NCBI GenBank assembly: GCA_002070755.1
Contig: MWDY01000224.1
Location: 1-24,109 of the forward strand
Source of the DNA: Spirochaetes bacterium ADurb.Bin110
Lineage (GTDB): Bacteria; Spirochaetota; Spirochaetia; Treponematales; Rectinemataceae
Direction: 5' to 3'
DNA length: 24,109 nucleotides
Part shown: positions 1 to 8,099 of the stretch, piece by piece
Layout of the letters: each line of letters begins with the position of its first letter
Position numbering within the stretch: position 1 is the stretch's first letter
The notes under the pieces: generated by a model
The model's database searches: none
What the model was told of the DNA's origin: nothing
The model's input: only the letters and a program-made list of their open reading frames with translations
Translations under genes and position numbers: made by a program

Positions 1-1236
1 GAGTTCCTGAATTATCTGAGAAATCTCGGCCTTTGCTGCCTCCTTGGAGATGTTTTCGCCCTTTTCTTGATTTATGGCATTGGTGAAAAAACGACGCATT
101 TCGAAAGTGCCCCAGTCAGTCTGCACATACTTACCATTGGCGACGCGAGAGACTGTCGCTTCGTGAACTCCTATTTTTTCTGCAATTTCTTTTAATGTGA
201 GTGGCTTGAGTGCCTTTGGCCCTGCCACAAAGAAATCTCTCTGGGCTTCTGCAATGGCATAGGCAGTCTTTAGCAAGGTTTCATTGCGCTTTTTTATGCT
301 ATTGATGAAAAAGCGCGCATTTTCGACCTTTTCGCGGGCAAATCTCTCTGCTTCGCCTTTTGCAGGGTGAGAAGCAAGCTCGCTATATAGACGATTGATT
401 CCGAGCTTGGGAACGAAATCATCATTCAATCGCACTTTTATTTCGCCCTCCTCCAGCCACATCGCGATGTCCGGCACAATATAGCGGGGGCGAGCTTTGG
501 AGAATAAGCGACCTGGAAAAGGTTCTAGAGTTCGGATAAATTCGACTATGCGGTCGAGCTGGCGATCATCTATGCCGAGCGCTTTTTTAATCGAACTTCG
601 ATCGCGAAGCCTGAGGTCTTCAAAGTGCTCCTTGATGACATCGATCGTCTTTGGAGGAGCAGAGGAAGACATCTCTACTTGTACCATGAGGCTTTCACGG
701 AAGTCGGAAGTGCAAGTACCTGGCGGATCGAGCCTCTGCAGGAGATATAGCAAGCGATTCAGAGTTTCTGAGTCGCAATCATTGCATAGTTCCGAAGGCG
801 GCAGAATATGAAAACCATTTTCATCGATATTTTGGATGATCCGCTCTGCGATTCTGCGCTCTTGCTCATTGAGAGGCAAGAGCCCGAGCTGGCTGAGCAG
901 GTGTTCATGCAGCGACTCTTCAGTTGCTATCGTTTGTTCTATTATGGCATTATTGTCGATATCTTCATTATTGAATCCGAATATATCGTCTGAGTACTCG
1001 GCTTCATGGAGGTTGTTCTCTTTTTCTGCCGTATTATCTATGCGCGATTCCATGAAATCGAGCGATATCTCGCTCGAGTCGGTTAATAGTTCGAGTGCTG
1101 GATTTTCTTCGAGCTCTTGATTAATCTGTTCAGTGAGTTCTTGCATAGGGAGGGCGAGCAGACGTATTGCTTGTACCATTCTGGGGTTAAGCCTTAAGCG
1201 TTGCTGCTGTACAAGAACCGGTCTTTGGGATTGCAA
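1..1236 (-). CDS. rpoN: RNA polymerase sigma-54 factor RpoN, C-terminus cut by the window edge
   Basis: Sigma-54 directs RNA polymerase to -24/-12 promoters and needs an AAA+ enhancer-binding activator to open DNA. I translated the reverse strand by hand and 412 residues are visible. The N-terminus (region I) contains RLRLNPRMVQAIRLLALPMQ and ENPALELL, the usual glutamine- and leucine-rich activator-interacting segment. An acidic region II follows. The core-binding region and the helix-turn-helix KIGVHEATVSRVANGKYVQT (about residues 350-373) are clear. The terminal RpoN box lies outside the window, so the gene is truncated by the edge, not broken. The start is TTG at 1234-1236, preceded by AAGGAG six bases upstream. 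No in-frame ATG fits, and the nearby ATG is in another frame and stops after about 15 codons. It is divergent from grpE. The identification is secure; the TTG start is well supported but inferred. Confidence 0.95.
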   Translation of the reverse strand, partial: MQSQRPVLVQQQRLRLNPRMVQAIRLLALPMQELTEQINQELEENPALELLTDSSEISLDFMESRIDNTAEKENNLHEAEYSDDIFGFNNEDIDNNAIIEQTIATEESLHEHLLSQLGLLPLNEQERRIAERIIQNIDENGFHILPPSELCNDCDSETLNRLLYLLQRLDPPGTCTSDFRESLMVQVEMSSSAPPKTIDVIKEHFEDLRLRDRSSIKKALGIDDRQLDRIVEFIRTLEPFPGRLFSKARPRYIVPDIAMWLEEGEIKVRLNDDFVPKLGINRLYSELASHPAKGEAERFAREKVENARFFINSIKKRNETLLKTAYAIAEAQRDFFVAGPKALKPLTLKEIAEKIGVHEATVSRVANGKYVQTDWGTFEMRRFFTNAINQEKGENISKEAAKAEISQIIQEL

Positions 1237-1256
1237 TGCATACTCTCCTTCTATTA

Positions 1257-1284
1257 AATGTACGACACTTTCCTCGAATGTCAA
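1257..1284 (-). promoter_or_regulatory. Predicted sigma-70 promoter of rpoN
   Basis: On the reverse strand a perfect -35 TTGACA (1279-1284) is followed after 16 bases by TACATT (1257-1262), a 4/6 match to TATAAT. Transcription would start near 1250, about 14 bases before the TTG codon and just ahead of the AAGGAG site. This is inferred from consensus matching only. Confidence 0.5.
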
Positions 1285-1324
1285 GGCTGTGCAGTTTCAC
1301 GCGCCTTGCTGAATTTTGACATTC
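1276..1324. repeat. Inverted repeat joining the rpoN and grpE promoters
   Basis: GAATGTCAA (1276-1284) and TTGACATTC (1316-1324) are perfect 9-base inverted arms, each carrying one -35 hexamer. An inner pair, CAAGGC (1282-1287) and GCCTTG (1303-1308), is also perfect. The similarity continues outward over about 25 bases from each -35 to each -10. It could be an operator, a cruciform-forming site or a duplicated promoter. Confidence 0.6.
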
Positions 1325-1343
1325 AATGAAAGAATCTTACGAA
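1316..1343 (+). promoter_or_regulatory. Predicted promoter of the grpE-dnaK-dnaJ operon
   Basis: A perfect TTGACA (1316-1321) is followed after 16 bases by TACGAA (1338-1343), a weak -10. It resembles the rpoN promoter in the mirror orientation, which supports function beyond the poor -10 match. A second candidate lies downstream, TTGACG (1361-1366) with TATTTT (1385-1390) at 18 bases, overlapping a short inverted repeat TTTCTT-T-AAGAAA (1388-1400). No CIRCE operator (TTAGCACTC-N9-GAGTGCTAA) is present, so HrcA control is not indicated. Confidence 0.4.
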
Positions 1344-1435
1344 TGATTGCAGTATTTGTGTTGACGATCATGATTTTTAATTAGTATTTTCTTTAAGAAA
1401 GACGACAATATTATTTTCTATTAGCAGGGTGAAGA

Positions 1436-2173
1436 ATGTCTAAGCATAAGCATGAACAAGAACGACAATCGGAAATGAGAGAGCAGGAGGACTCTCGAGC
1501 TCAGAATGCGGAGGGCGCATCAATGGCGCCACAGTCCGAAATACAACATGGAGCAGAGGCGCAGCAAGAGAATCAGGCCGGCGCGCCGACTAGTCTTGAA
1601 GCGCAGCTTGCGGCAGCCAATGCGGAGATAGAGCGTCTCAAGGCTCAGCTCGAGGAGTTGAACGACAAGTATCTGCGCACACTCGCCGAGCAAGTCAATT
1701 TTAGAAAACGGGTTGTCAAGGAAAAAGAAGAATTTCAGCAATACGCCGTGTCTACGCTTTTAAATGATCTTATTCCGGTGCTCGATGATTTCGATAGATC
1801 TCTGGATGCAGTTGCGCAGAATCATAATGATGTCGAAAAAGTCATCGAAGGTATTCGCCTCATTCAGAGAAGGCTCTATGATACTCTCTCCAAGAAATAT
1901 GGTCTCAAGCAATATAGGGCCGAAGGGACTGTCTTCGATCCGCATTTGCACGAAGCGATGTTCTCCGAGAAAGGCGATGTGCATGAACCAAAGGTGACTC
2001 AGGAGTTCTTGCCAGGCTACAAACTGCACGATCGCGTTATTCGCACGGCCAAGGTCAAGGTTACGATGCCATCCGGCTCCGCAAGCGCTCCATCCGCAGC
2101 TACAGAGGCTCAAGGAGAGACTCAAGATTCTGCGCGCTTTGAAAGTGCAGGGGAGAATAGCTCTTTAGGATAA
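1436..2173 (+). CDS. grpE: GrpE, nucleotide exchange factor of DnaK
   Basis: GrpE is a cytosolic homodimer that releases ADP from DnaK and so sets the pace of the chaperone cycle. The protein has 245 residues, longer than the usual 180-200. The extra length is a hydrophilic glutamine/glutamate-rich N-terminus (about residues 1-50) and a serine/alanine-rich tail (about 210-245), both probably disordered. In between is the long coiled-coil helix (about 52-110). The C-terminal beta domain carries the family signature, with FDPHLHEAMFSEKGDVHEPK and GYKLHDRVIRTAKVKV. A purine-rich GGGTGAAGA stretch precedes the ATG closely. It is first in the operon, 69 bases ahead of dnaK, and the gap shows no terminator. 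Identification is secure. Confidence 0.96.
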   Translation: MSKHKHEQERQSEMREQEDSRAQNAEGASMAPQSEIQHGAEAQQENQAGAPTSLEAQLAAANAEIERLKAQLEELNDKYLRTLAEQVNFRKRVVKEKEEFQQYAVSTLLNDLIPVLDDFDRSLDAVAQNHNDVEKVIEGIRLIQRRLYDTLSKKYGLKQYRAEGTVFDPHLHEAMFSEKGDVHEPKVTQEFLPGYKLHDRVIRTAKVKVTMPSGSASAPSAATEAQGETQDSARFESAGENSSLG

Positions 2174-2242
2174 GAGTTTGATTTGCTTTGTAGTAGATAG
2201 TTTTGTAACTTTTAGATAGACAAGAAAGAAGGAGAAAGAAAT

Positions 2243-4180
2243 ATGGGTAGAATTATAGGCATTGATTTGGGCACTACCAATTCCTGTGTCGCAGTGATGG
2301 AGGGAGGAGAGCCTATTGTAATTGCCAATTCTGAAGGACAAAGGACAACGCCTTCTGTTGTCGCTTTTACCGCAAAAGGTGAGAGGCTCGTAGGTCAGCC
2401 CGCTAAGAACCAGATGATCACAAATGCAGAGAATACTGTATTTTCGATAAAGAGATTCATGGGTCGCCGCTATAGCGAAGTCTTGAATGAGATCAAGCTT
2501 GTTCCATTCAAGGTAATAGATAATGGCAATGATGTGCGCATTGAGGCCGGTGGCAAGCTCTACAGCCCACAGGAGATCAGCGCCTTCATTCTTCAGAAGA
2601 TGAAAAAGACCGCGGAAGATTACCTGGGCGAGCCGGTTACGGAAGCCGTAATCACGGTTCCTGCATACTTCAACGATTCACAGCGACAGGCCACCAAAGA
2701 TGCAGGTCGGATTGCTGGTCTCGAAGTAAAGCGCATCATCAATGAACCTACAGCAGCAAGTCTTGCTTATGGTTTCAACAAGGATCAGAAAAAAGAAAAG
2801 ACCATCGCGGTATACGACCTCGGTGGTGGCACCTTCGATATCTCCATCCTGGAGCTTGGAGAAGGCGTCTTCGAAGTAAAGTCTACCAATGGCGACACTC
2901 ACCTTGGCGGTGACGATTTTGATCGCCGAGTTATGAACTGGCTAGTAGAAGAATTCAAGAACGATACGGGCATTGATCTATCCAAAGATCGTATGGCTGT
3001 CCAGCGGCTGCGCGAAGCATCGGAAAAAGCCAAAATCGAGCTTTCCAATATGCAGCAGACCGAAATAAATCTGCCCTTTATAACCGCGGACGCGAACGGG
3101 CCAAAACATTTGCAGAAAAGCCTCACCAGAGCCAGACTCGAACAGTTGTGCATGGACCTTATAGAGCGAACCCGCGAGCCTTGCATAAAGGCACTTGCAG
3201 ATGCAGGGCTTGCGGCTTCCCAGATAGACGAGATTATTCTCGTGGGTGGTATGACCCGTATGCCTCGCGTGCAGCAGATGGTGCGCGAGATATTCGGCAA
3301 AGAGCCTTCCAAAGGGGTCAATCCAGACGAGGCCGTTGCCATTGGTGCGGCGATCCAGGGAGGCATTCTCGGCGGAGATGTCAAAGACGTGCTCCTCCTC
3401 GACGTTACGCCGCTTTCGCTTGGCATTGAGACGCTGGGCGGCGTGTTTACGCGTCTCATTCCGCGCAATACGACGATCCCATGCCGCAAGAGCCAGATAT
3501 TCTCTACGGCAGCGGATGGGCAGACAGCCGTATCCATTCATGTACTGCAGGGAGAGCGCGAGATGGCGGCTCAGAACCGAACGCTCGGAAGATTCGACCT
3601 TGTGGGAATTCCTCCCGCGCCTCGCGGTGTGCCACAGATCGAGGTGACCTTCGATATCGACGCAAACGGAATTGTGCATGTGTCGGCAAAAGATCTTGGA
3701 ACCGGAAAAGAGCAAAAGATCCGAATCGAGGCATCGAGCGGGCTCAACGAGGCGGAAATCGAAAAGATGGTCAAAGAAGCCGAAGCTCATGCCGAAGAAG
3801 ATAGGCGCGAGCGGGAGCGCATCGATGCGCGCAATGAGGCAGATTCGCTCATCTATAGCACTGAGAAATCCCTAAAGGAAGTTGGCGATAAAATAAGCGC
3901 TAGCGAAAAGACTGCGGTAGAGAATGCCATAAAAGAGCTCAAAGATGTAATGGAAGGCAAAGATACCGAGCTCATCAAGCAGAAAACCGAAGCCTTAAAA
4001 CAGGCATCCTATAGGCTATCAGAAGAATTGTACCGCAGCGCTTCAGCTCAGGGTGCCGCAAGCGAAGAAGCTAGCAGCGCTACAGGAGAGAGTGCTTCCG
4101 ATAGTTCTTCTAGCTCTGGCGACCAGACGCGGAATGCCGATGATGTCGATTACAAAGTAGTCGACGACGACGACAAGTAA
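2243..4180 (+). CDS. dnaK: DnaK, Hsp70 molecular chaperone
   Basis: DnaK is the ATP-driven cytosolic Hsp70 that binds exposed hydrophobic segments of unfolded proteins together with DnaJ and GrpE. The protein is 645 residues, normal length. The nucleotide-binding domain (about 1-380) opens with [17 protein letters not shown] and contains [20 protein letters not shown] and [13 protein letters not shown]. The interdomain linker is seen as [19 protein letters not shown]. The substrate-binding beta domain, helical lid and a serine/alanine-rich tail follow. The end is VVDDDDK in place of the more common EEVKDDKK-type ending, a minor variation. AAGGAG lies about 8 bases upstream of the ATG. The gene follows grpE and precedes dnaJ, with a stem-loop between them. 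Long antisense open frames here are composition artefacts. Confidence 0.98.
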   Translation: MGRIIGIDLGTTNSCVAVMEGGEPIVIANSEGQRTTPSVVAFTAKGERLVGQPAKNQMITNAENTVFSIKRFMGRRYSEVLNEIKLVPFKVIDNGNDVRIEAGGKLYSPQEISAFILQKMKKTAEDYLGEPVTEAVITVPAYFNDSQRQATKDAGRIAGLEVKRIINEPTAASLAYGFNKDQKKEKTIAVYDLGGGTFDISILELGEGVFEVKSTNGDTHLGGDDFDRRVMNWLVEEFKNDTGIDLSKDRMAVQRLREASEKAKIELSNMQQTEINLPFITADANGPKHLQKSLTRARLEQLCMDLIERTREPCIKALADAGLAASQIDEIILVGGMTRMPRVQQMVREIFGKEPSKGVNPDEAVAIGAAIQGGILGGDVKDVLLLDVTPLSLGIETLGGVFTRLIPRNTTIPCRKSQIFSTAADGQTAVSIHVLQGEREMAAQNRTLGRFDLVGIPPAPRGVPQIEVTFDIDANGIVHVSAKDLGTGKEQKIRIEASSGLNEAEIEKMVKEAEAHAEEDRRERERIDARNEADSLIYSTEKSLKEVGDKISASEKTAVENAIKELKDVMEGKDTELIKQKTEALKQASYRLSEELYRSASAQGAASEEASSATGESASDSSSSSGDQTRNADDVDYKVVDDDDK

Positions 4181-4196
4181 CATAGAGAGCATACCG

Positions 4197-4227
4197 AGGT
4201 GGCTGGATCACGTTTCAGCCACCTTTT
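4197..4227 (+). terminator. Stem-loop between dnaK and dnaJ, possible attenuator or processing site
   Basis: AGGTGGCTG (4197-4205) pairs perfectly with CAGCCACCT (4216-4224) around a 10-base loop, and the 3' arm runs straight into a short T stretch (4224-4227). It lies 17 bases after the dnaK stop and ends 18 bases before the dnaJ start. The T run is short, so partial termination or mRNA stabilisation of the upstream grpE-dnaK message seems likelier than full termination. Confidence 0.6.
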
Positions 4228-4245
4228 CATCAAAGGATTTTCGAA

Positions 4246-5370
4246 GTGGCCAAGCGTGATTATTACGAAGTGCTCGGTGTCCCAAAAACAGCAACAAAAG
4301 ACGAGATCAAGAAGGCCTATAGAAAACTCGCTATTCAGTACCACCCAGACAAGAACCCAGGGAACAAGACAGCTGAGGAAAAATTCAAGGAAGCAACAGA
4401 GGCATACGAGGTTCTGGGAGATGACCAGAAACGTCAGGCTTATGATCAGTTTGGCTTTGCTGGTGTCGAAGGGATGGCGGGAACTCAACAGGACTATTCC
4501 AGCGTATTTCGCGACTTCGAGGACATTTTCAGCGGGTTTGGCGATTTTTCTTCGTTTTTCGGTTCTATTTTTGGCGAAGGGGCGCAGCGCCGCGGAGAAA
4601 CTCGTTCGAATTACGGTGCTAACCTAAGATACGACATAGAGCTTCCCTTCGAGAAGGCTATTTTCGGCACAACCGTAGAAATCTCGTATAACAGGGATGA
4701 TGTCTGCAAGGCCTGTGGGGGGAGCGGTTCGCGCGACAATCAGGGCAGAAAAGTCTGTTCGACCTGCAAGGGAACGGGGCAGGTACGCAGAAGTTCGGGC
4801 TTCTTTGCTATTTCCCAACCCTGTCCGGTATGTCATGGAGAAGGGACCGTCATAGAGAATCCCTGTCAGGATTGCGCTGGAAGCGGCGTGGTCAAGAAAA
4901 AGCAGAAAATCAGAGTCACCATACCTCCCGGTGTCGAGGATGGCAAAAGAGTCACGGTTCCAGGCCAGGGGAACGCCGGTCCTAATGGAGGGCCTTCAGG
5001 AGATCTGCATGTCTTCATCCATGTGCGACCTCACGATATGTTCGAACGCCAAGGGAACGACCTATATTGCGCGGTCTCGATAGATTTCGTAACCGCTGCG
5101 TTAGGCGGCGAGGTTGTGATAGACACATTGGAAGGGCGGAAGATATCCGTTCAGATACCGGCTGGCACCCAAAATGGTAAGCTGCTCCGTATAAAAGGCG
5201 AGGGTGTTCCTGTTTCGGGCGGCAAACGTGGCGATCTATACATCAAGGTTTTCGTCAAGGTTCCTTCCCGGCTTACCAAGCGGGGGCGTGAGATCTTGGA
5301 AGAGCTCAAGAAGACAGAGGGCGAGACTTTACAGCCCGAGCTTGTCAAGTTGAAAGATATACCAAGGTGA
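4246..5370 (+). CDS. dnaJ: DnaJ, Hsp40 co-chaperone
   Basis: DnaJ stimulates DnaK ATP hydrolysis and delivers substrates. At 374 residues it is a full class I protein. The J domain (about 1-70) has the HPD motif in [14 protein letters not shown] Gly/Phe-rich linker (about 75-115) includes [18 protein letters not shown]. Four CxxCxGxG zinc-binding repeats follow: [24 protein letters not shown] and CQDCAGSG. The C-terminal beta domains complete the protein. The start is GTG, with AAAGGA about 8 bases upstream. The reading frame begins at the expected [10 protein letters not shown], so the start is convincing. It ends with TGA followed directly by TAA and then the operon terminator. Confidence 0.97.
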   Translation: MAKRDYYEVLGVPKTATKDEIKKAYRKLAIQYHPDKNPGNKTAEEKFKEATEAYEVLGDDQKRQAYDQFGFAGVEGMAGTQQDYSSVFRDFEDIFSGFGDFSSFFGSIFGEGAQRRGETRSNYGANLRYDIELPFEKAIFGTTVEISYNRDDVCKACGGSGSRDNQGRKVCSTCKGTGQVRRSSGFFAISQPCPVCHGEGTVIENPCQDCAGSGVVKKKQKIRVTIPPGVEDGKRVTVPGQGNAGPNGGPSGDLHVFIHVRPHDMFERQGNDLYCAVSIDFVTAALGGEVVIDTLEGRKISVQIPAGTQNGKLLRIKGEGVPVSGGKRGDLYIKVFVKVPSRLTKRGREILEELKKTEGETLQPELVKLKDIPR

Positions 5371-5389
5371 TAATATACCAAGATAATCG

Positions 5390-5426
5390 AAGAAGGCTGC
5401 CGGAGAAATCGGGCAGCCTTCTTGTT
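5390..5426. terminator. Strong stem-loop terminator, probably bidirectional
   Basis: AAGAAGGCTGCC (5390-5401) and GGCAGCCTTCTT (5412-5423) form a perfect 12-bp stem with a 10-base loop. The 3' arm ends in T-rich sequence. It sits between the convergent dnaJ and copZ genes, beginning 20 bases after dnaJ. The stem ends one base outside the copZ stop codon, so it can serve both units, although the T tract on the copZ side is poor. Confidence 0.85.
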
Positions 5427-5634
5427 ATGGGATGATCTCAACTACACGGTAGCCTGCTTCGCTCACTGCAGCCCGCAAAGCCTGATCATCCAGCTGTTCG
5501 CCCTCTACAATTGCCTGGCGTTCGAGGAGGTCAACCTTGGCGCTTTTGACTCCAGGCACCCCTTCGAGTGCAGATTGCACATGCATTACACAATGGCCGC
5601 AGGTCATTCCTTCGATTTTAAGCAATTTTTTCAT
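5425..5634 (-). CDS. copZ: CopZ-like copper chaperone, single heavy-metal-associated domain
   Basis: This is a 69-residue stand-alone HMA domain. Small proteins of this kind carry Cu(I) in the cytosol and hand it to a P-type ATPase or a regulator. The metal site is GMTCGHC near the N-terminus, with the two cysteines three residues apart. The rest fits the beta-alpha-beta-beta-alpha-beta fold, including EGVPGVKSAKVDLLERQAIV and the closing AAVSEAGYRVVEI. AGGAGG lies 6 bases before the ATG. The gene begins 16 bases after the copA stop, so the two are almost certainly cotranscribed. The histidine in TCGHC is typical of CopZ-like chaperones and differs from TCAAC in the ATPase. Copper specificity is inferred from family and context. 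Confidence 0.88.
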   Translation of the reverse strand: MKKLLKIEGMTCGHCVMHVQSALEGVPGVKSAKVDLLERQAIVEGEQLDDQALRAAVSEAGYRVVEIIP

Positions 5635-5650
5635 GATCTATCCTCCTTTT

Positions 5651-7915
5651 CTATATAGCCCTAGAGTTTGTCGATCTGGTCTCCATGCCCTCCTTATAAC
5701 CCTTGAGCCGAAGGGCATTGGTCACAACAGAAACAGAGCTCAAAGACATGGCAGCTGCCGCAAAAATCGGCGAAAGCAAAGGCCCACCAAAAGCATATAG
5801 CATGCCAGCCGCTATAGGTATACCGAGTATATTATACCCAAATGCCCAGAATAGATTCTGTTTTATGTTCTTTATCACTTCCCTCGAAAGATGTATCGCA
5901 CTGACAACATCGCCGATATTGTTGTGCATGAGTACGATATCGGCGCTCTCCATTGCAATATCGGTACCCGCAGCTATCGCAATGCCGACATCGGCTTGCG
6001 CAAGAGCCGGCGCATCGTTTATGCCATCGCCAACCATTGCGATTTTTCTGCCAGAAGCCTGGATGCCTTTAACAATAGAGGCCTTCTCTGCTGGAAGGAC
6101 CTCAGAATAGACTTCCGAGATTCCGACGCTATGGGCGATGGCATCAGCCGTGCTGCAGCTGTCTCCGGTTACCAACGCTACATCGATACCCATTTTTCTC
6201 AGGGCCTCTACAACAGCTCGCGATTCTGGCCTGGGCTGATCCGCAACAGCTATAAGACCAATAGGCGCTCGGTCATGAAAGACGAACATGACCGTCTTGC
6301 CTTCATTGGCAAGACGGATAGATTCGCTAGATAGATAAGGCTCTTCCGCGGATAGCGAAATACCAAGAGACTCGGCAAGAGCTTCGTTGCCTACAGCAAT
6401 AGATGGAAATTCCGCGACTATTCCTTTGCCCGCTATGGTTTCGACATGTTCCGGCAGAGAAAGAGAAAGACCTTCTTTGCGCGCATGCCTTACAATGGCA
6501 TCTGCAAGAGGATGTCCCGAAGAGAGTTCGACGGATGCCGCGAGCTCGAGCACTTCGTTTTTAGATAGACCCTCCACTGCCACGACATCGGTGAGCTCGG
6601 GTCTACCGATAGTTATGGTCCCCGTCTTGTCGAATAGCACAGTGTTCATTTTGTGAACAATCTCGAGAGCTTCGCCCGACTTTATTAGTATACCCAACTC
6701 TGCTGCTTTTCCAGTCCCTACCATGACCGCTGTTGGCGTAGCCAGCCCAAGCGCACAGGGGCAAGCTATGGTGAGCACCGATACGAAGACCGTCAATGCA
6801 AATGTAATGCTCTGTCCGGCAAGGAGCCATCCAAGGGCGGCAAGAAGCGCAATTCCCATCACTGCTGGCACAAATATTGCCGATATCTGATCCGCGAGCC
6901 TTGCGATAGGCGCCTTGCTGCTCTGAGCCTCTTCCACTAGATGGATGATTTTGGCTAGTACAGTATCTTCGCCAACTTTTTCCGCAACAATGACAAGAGA
7001 TCCGTTGAGATTCATGGTTCCGCCATATACCTCGATTCCTTCGGTCTTTTCGACGGGAATGCTTTCCCCGGTGAGCATGGATTCATCTACATTGGAAAGT
7101 CCGCTTTTTACTCTTCCATCTACGGGTATGCGCTCTCCGGGACGCACTAGGAGAAGATCATTCGGCCTAACCTCATCGATGCTGACCTTGCGCTCGCTCT
7201 CTCCATCGAGAATGGTCGCGGTACTGGGGCGCAGCTTTATGAGTTTGCGGACGGCCTCGGAAGTTTTTCGCTTGGATTGAGATTCGAGATTTTTGCCCAG
7301 CATGACCAGAGTTATGATAGTTGCGGCAGACTCGAAATAGAGCTGCATGCTGGCTTCATGATCTCCACCCAGGATACGCCAGGTCGAATATAGACTGTAG
7401 AGAATCGCCGAACTTGTGCCTATCGCGATGAGGCTGTCCATATTTGGCGAAAGATTTATGAGGGACTTGAATCCATGGATATAGAAAGACTTGCCGGCTA
7501 TGAGAACGGGAATGAGCAAGGCAAGCTGCACTAGCGCAAAGGCCAATGGAGAAGTCCTATGGTCAATAGAGGCTGGCAAAGGAAGACCAAGCATAGAGCC
7601 CATAGCGATATATAGAATAACTGCGGAAAATGACGCAGAAATAGCAAAACGCTTCCACCCATAGGCCTCATAGGAAGGAAGAGATGCAGTAGAAGGCTTT
7701 TCTAGCAGCTTGGCTTCGTAGCCAGCTTTTTTGACTGCTGCTTCTATTTTAGAGACATCGACCAGGGCAGGATCGAAGCTCACCTCCATTCTCTCAGTGG
7801 CAAGATTGACTGAAACGCTGGCGACCCCTTCGAGCTTTCGCACGGTGCGTTCATTTGTAGCAACGCAAGCGGCACAGGTCATCCCTTTAATTGCAAAAGT
7901 CTTGCGAATAAGCAT
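5651..7915 (-). CDS. copA: CopA, Cu(I)-exporting P1B-type ATPase
   Basis: This inner-membrane pump exports monovalent copper at the cost of ATP. With the start chosen here it has 754 residues. One N-terminal HMA domain has GMTCAAC at about 11-17. The actuator loop has TGES (about 282-285). The membrane metal site is IACPCALG (CPC at about 385-387). The phosphorylation loop is DKTGT (D about 429), the P1B histidine-proline pair is in SGHPLAD (about 468-469), and the hinge is GDGINDAP. Copper-type residues occur in the last helices, YN in GYNILG and MSLSS near the end. An upstream in-frame TTG (7939) and ATG (7927) exist. The ATG at 7913-7915 is preferred because GGAG lies 6 bases ahead and the HMA domain starts normally. 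No copper-regulator gene or recognisable operator is visible. A weak promoter (TTAGGT-N18-TATATT, 7944-7973) lies upstream. Confidence 0.93.
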   Translation of the reverse strand: MLIRKTFAIKGMTCAACVATNERTVRKLEGVASVSVNLATERMEVSFDPALVDVSKIEAAVKKAGYEAKLLEKPSTASLPSYEAYGWKRFAISASFSAVILYIAMGSMLGLPLPASIDHRTSPLAFALVQLALLIPVLIAGKSFYIHGFKSLINLSPNMDSLIAIGTSSAILYSLYSTWRILGGDHEASMQLYFESAATIITLVMLGKNLESQSKRKTSEAVRKLIKLRPSTATILDGESERKVSIDEVRPNDLLLVRPGERIPVDGRVKSGLSNVDESMLTGESIPVEKTEGIEVYGGTMNLNGSLVIVAEKVGEDTVLAKIIHLVEEAQSSKAPIARLADQISAIFVPAVMGIALLAALGWLLAGQSITFALTVFVSVLTIACPCALGLATPTAVMVGTGKAAELGILIKSGEALEIVHKMNTVLFDKTGTITIGRPELTDVVAVEGLSKNEVLELAASVELSSGHPLADAIVRHARKEGLSLSLPEHVETIAGKGIVAEFPSIAVGNEALAESLGISLSAEEPYLSSESIRLANEGKTVMFVFHDRAPIGLIAVADQPRPESRAVVEALRKMGIDVALVTGDSCSTADAIAHSVGISEVYSEVLPAEKASIVKGIQASGRKIAMVGDGINDAPALAQADVGIAIAAGTDIAMESADIVLMHNNIGDVVSAIHLSREVIKNIKQNLFWAFGYNILGIPIAAGMLYAFGGPLLSPIFAAAAMSLSSVSVVTNALRLKGYKEGMETRSTNSRAI

Positions 7916-8099
7916 GAATGGCTCCATGTAATCTATCAAAATAAATATATAGTAATTCTAGCAAGATACCTAATTCACTATCTAGAGCAAGACTCTCAGA
8001 TCGCCATTTAAAAAAGAAAAATCTCTAATGCGTTATCTAAGGATCAAAAAAGCACTGCAAAAATCTGAGTATTCATTTTAGACTGTCTGTGCATGGGTT

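Noticed and set aside
1237..1435. CIRCE or other HrcA operator before grpE
   Set aside because: I searched the gap by eye for TTAGCACTC-N9-GAGTGCTAA and found no acceptable half-sites. The inverted repeat present has a different sequence and spacing.
2899..3790. Two long open frames antisense to dnaK (212 and 270 codons)
   Set aside because: They lie wholly inside a certain dnaK, have no ribosome binding site or recognisable domain, and are explained by codon-position composition. Long antisense frames over dnaK genes are a known artefact.
6866..6880. Sigma-54 -24/-12 like sequence, TGGCAC-N5-TTGC on the plus strand
   Set aside because: The spacing fits, but it is inside copA on the antisense strand with no plus-strand gene downstream. 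One match in 24 kb is expected by chance.
7916..7939. Longer CopA starts at TTG 7939 or ATG 7927
   Set aside because: Neither has a Shine-Dalgarno sequence. ATG 7915 has GGAG at a 6-base distance and gives a normal HMA-domain N-terminus.
8030..8099. Terminator after the kinase gene at a reverse-strand T run (near 8047-8052)
   Set aside because: The six-T run is preceded only by a tiny GCAGTGC element and long-range GCAC/GTGC pairing. No convincing stem forms.
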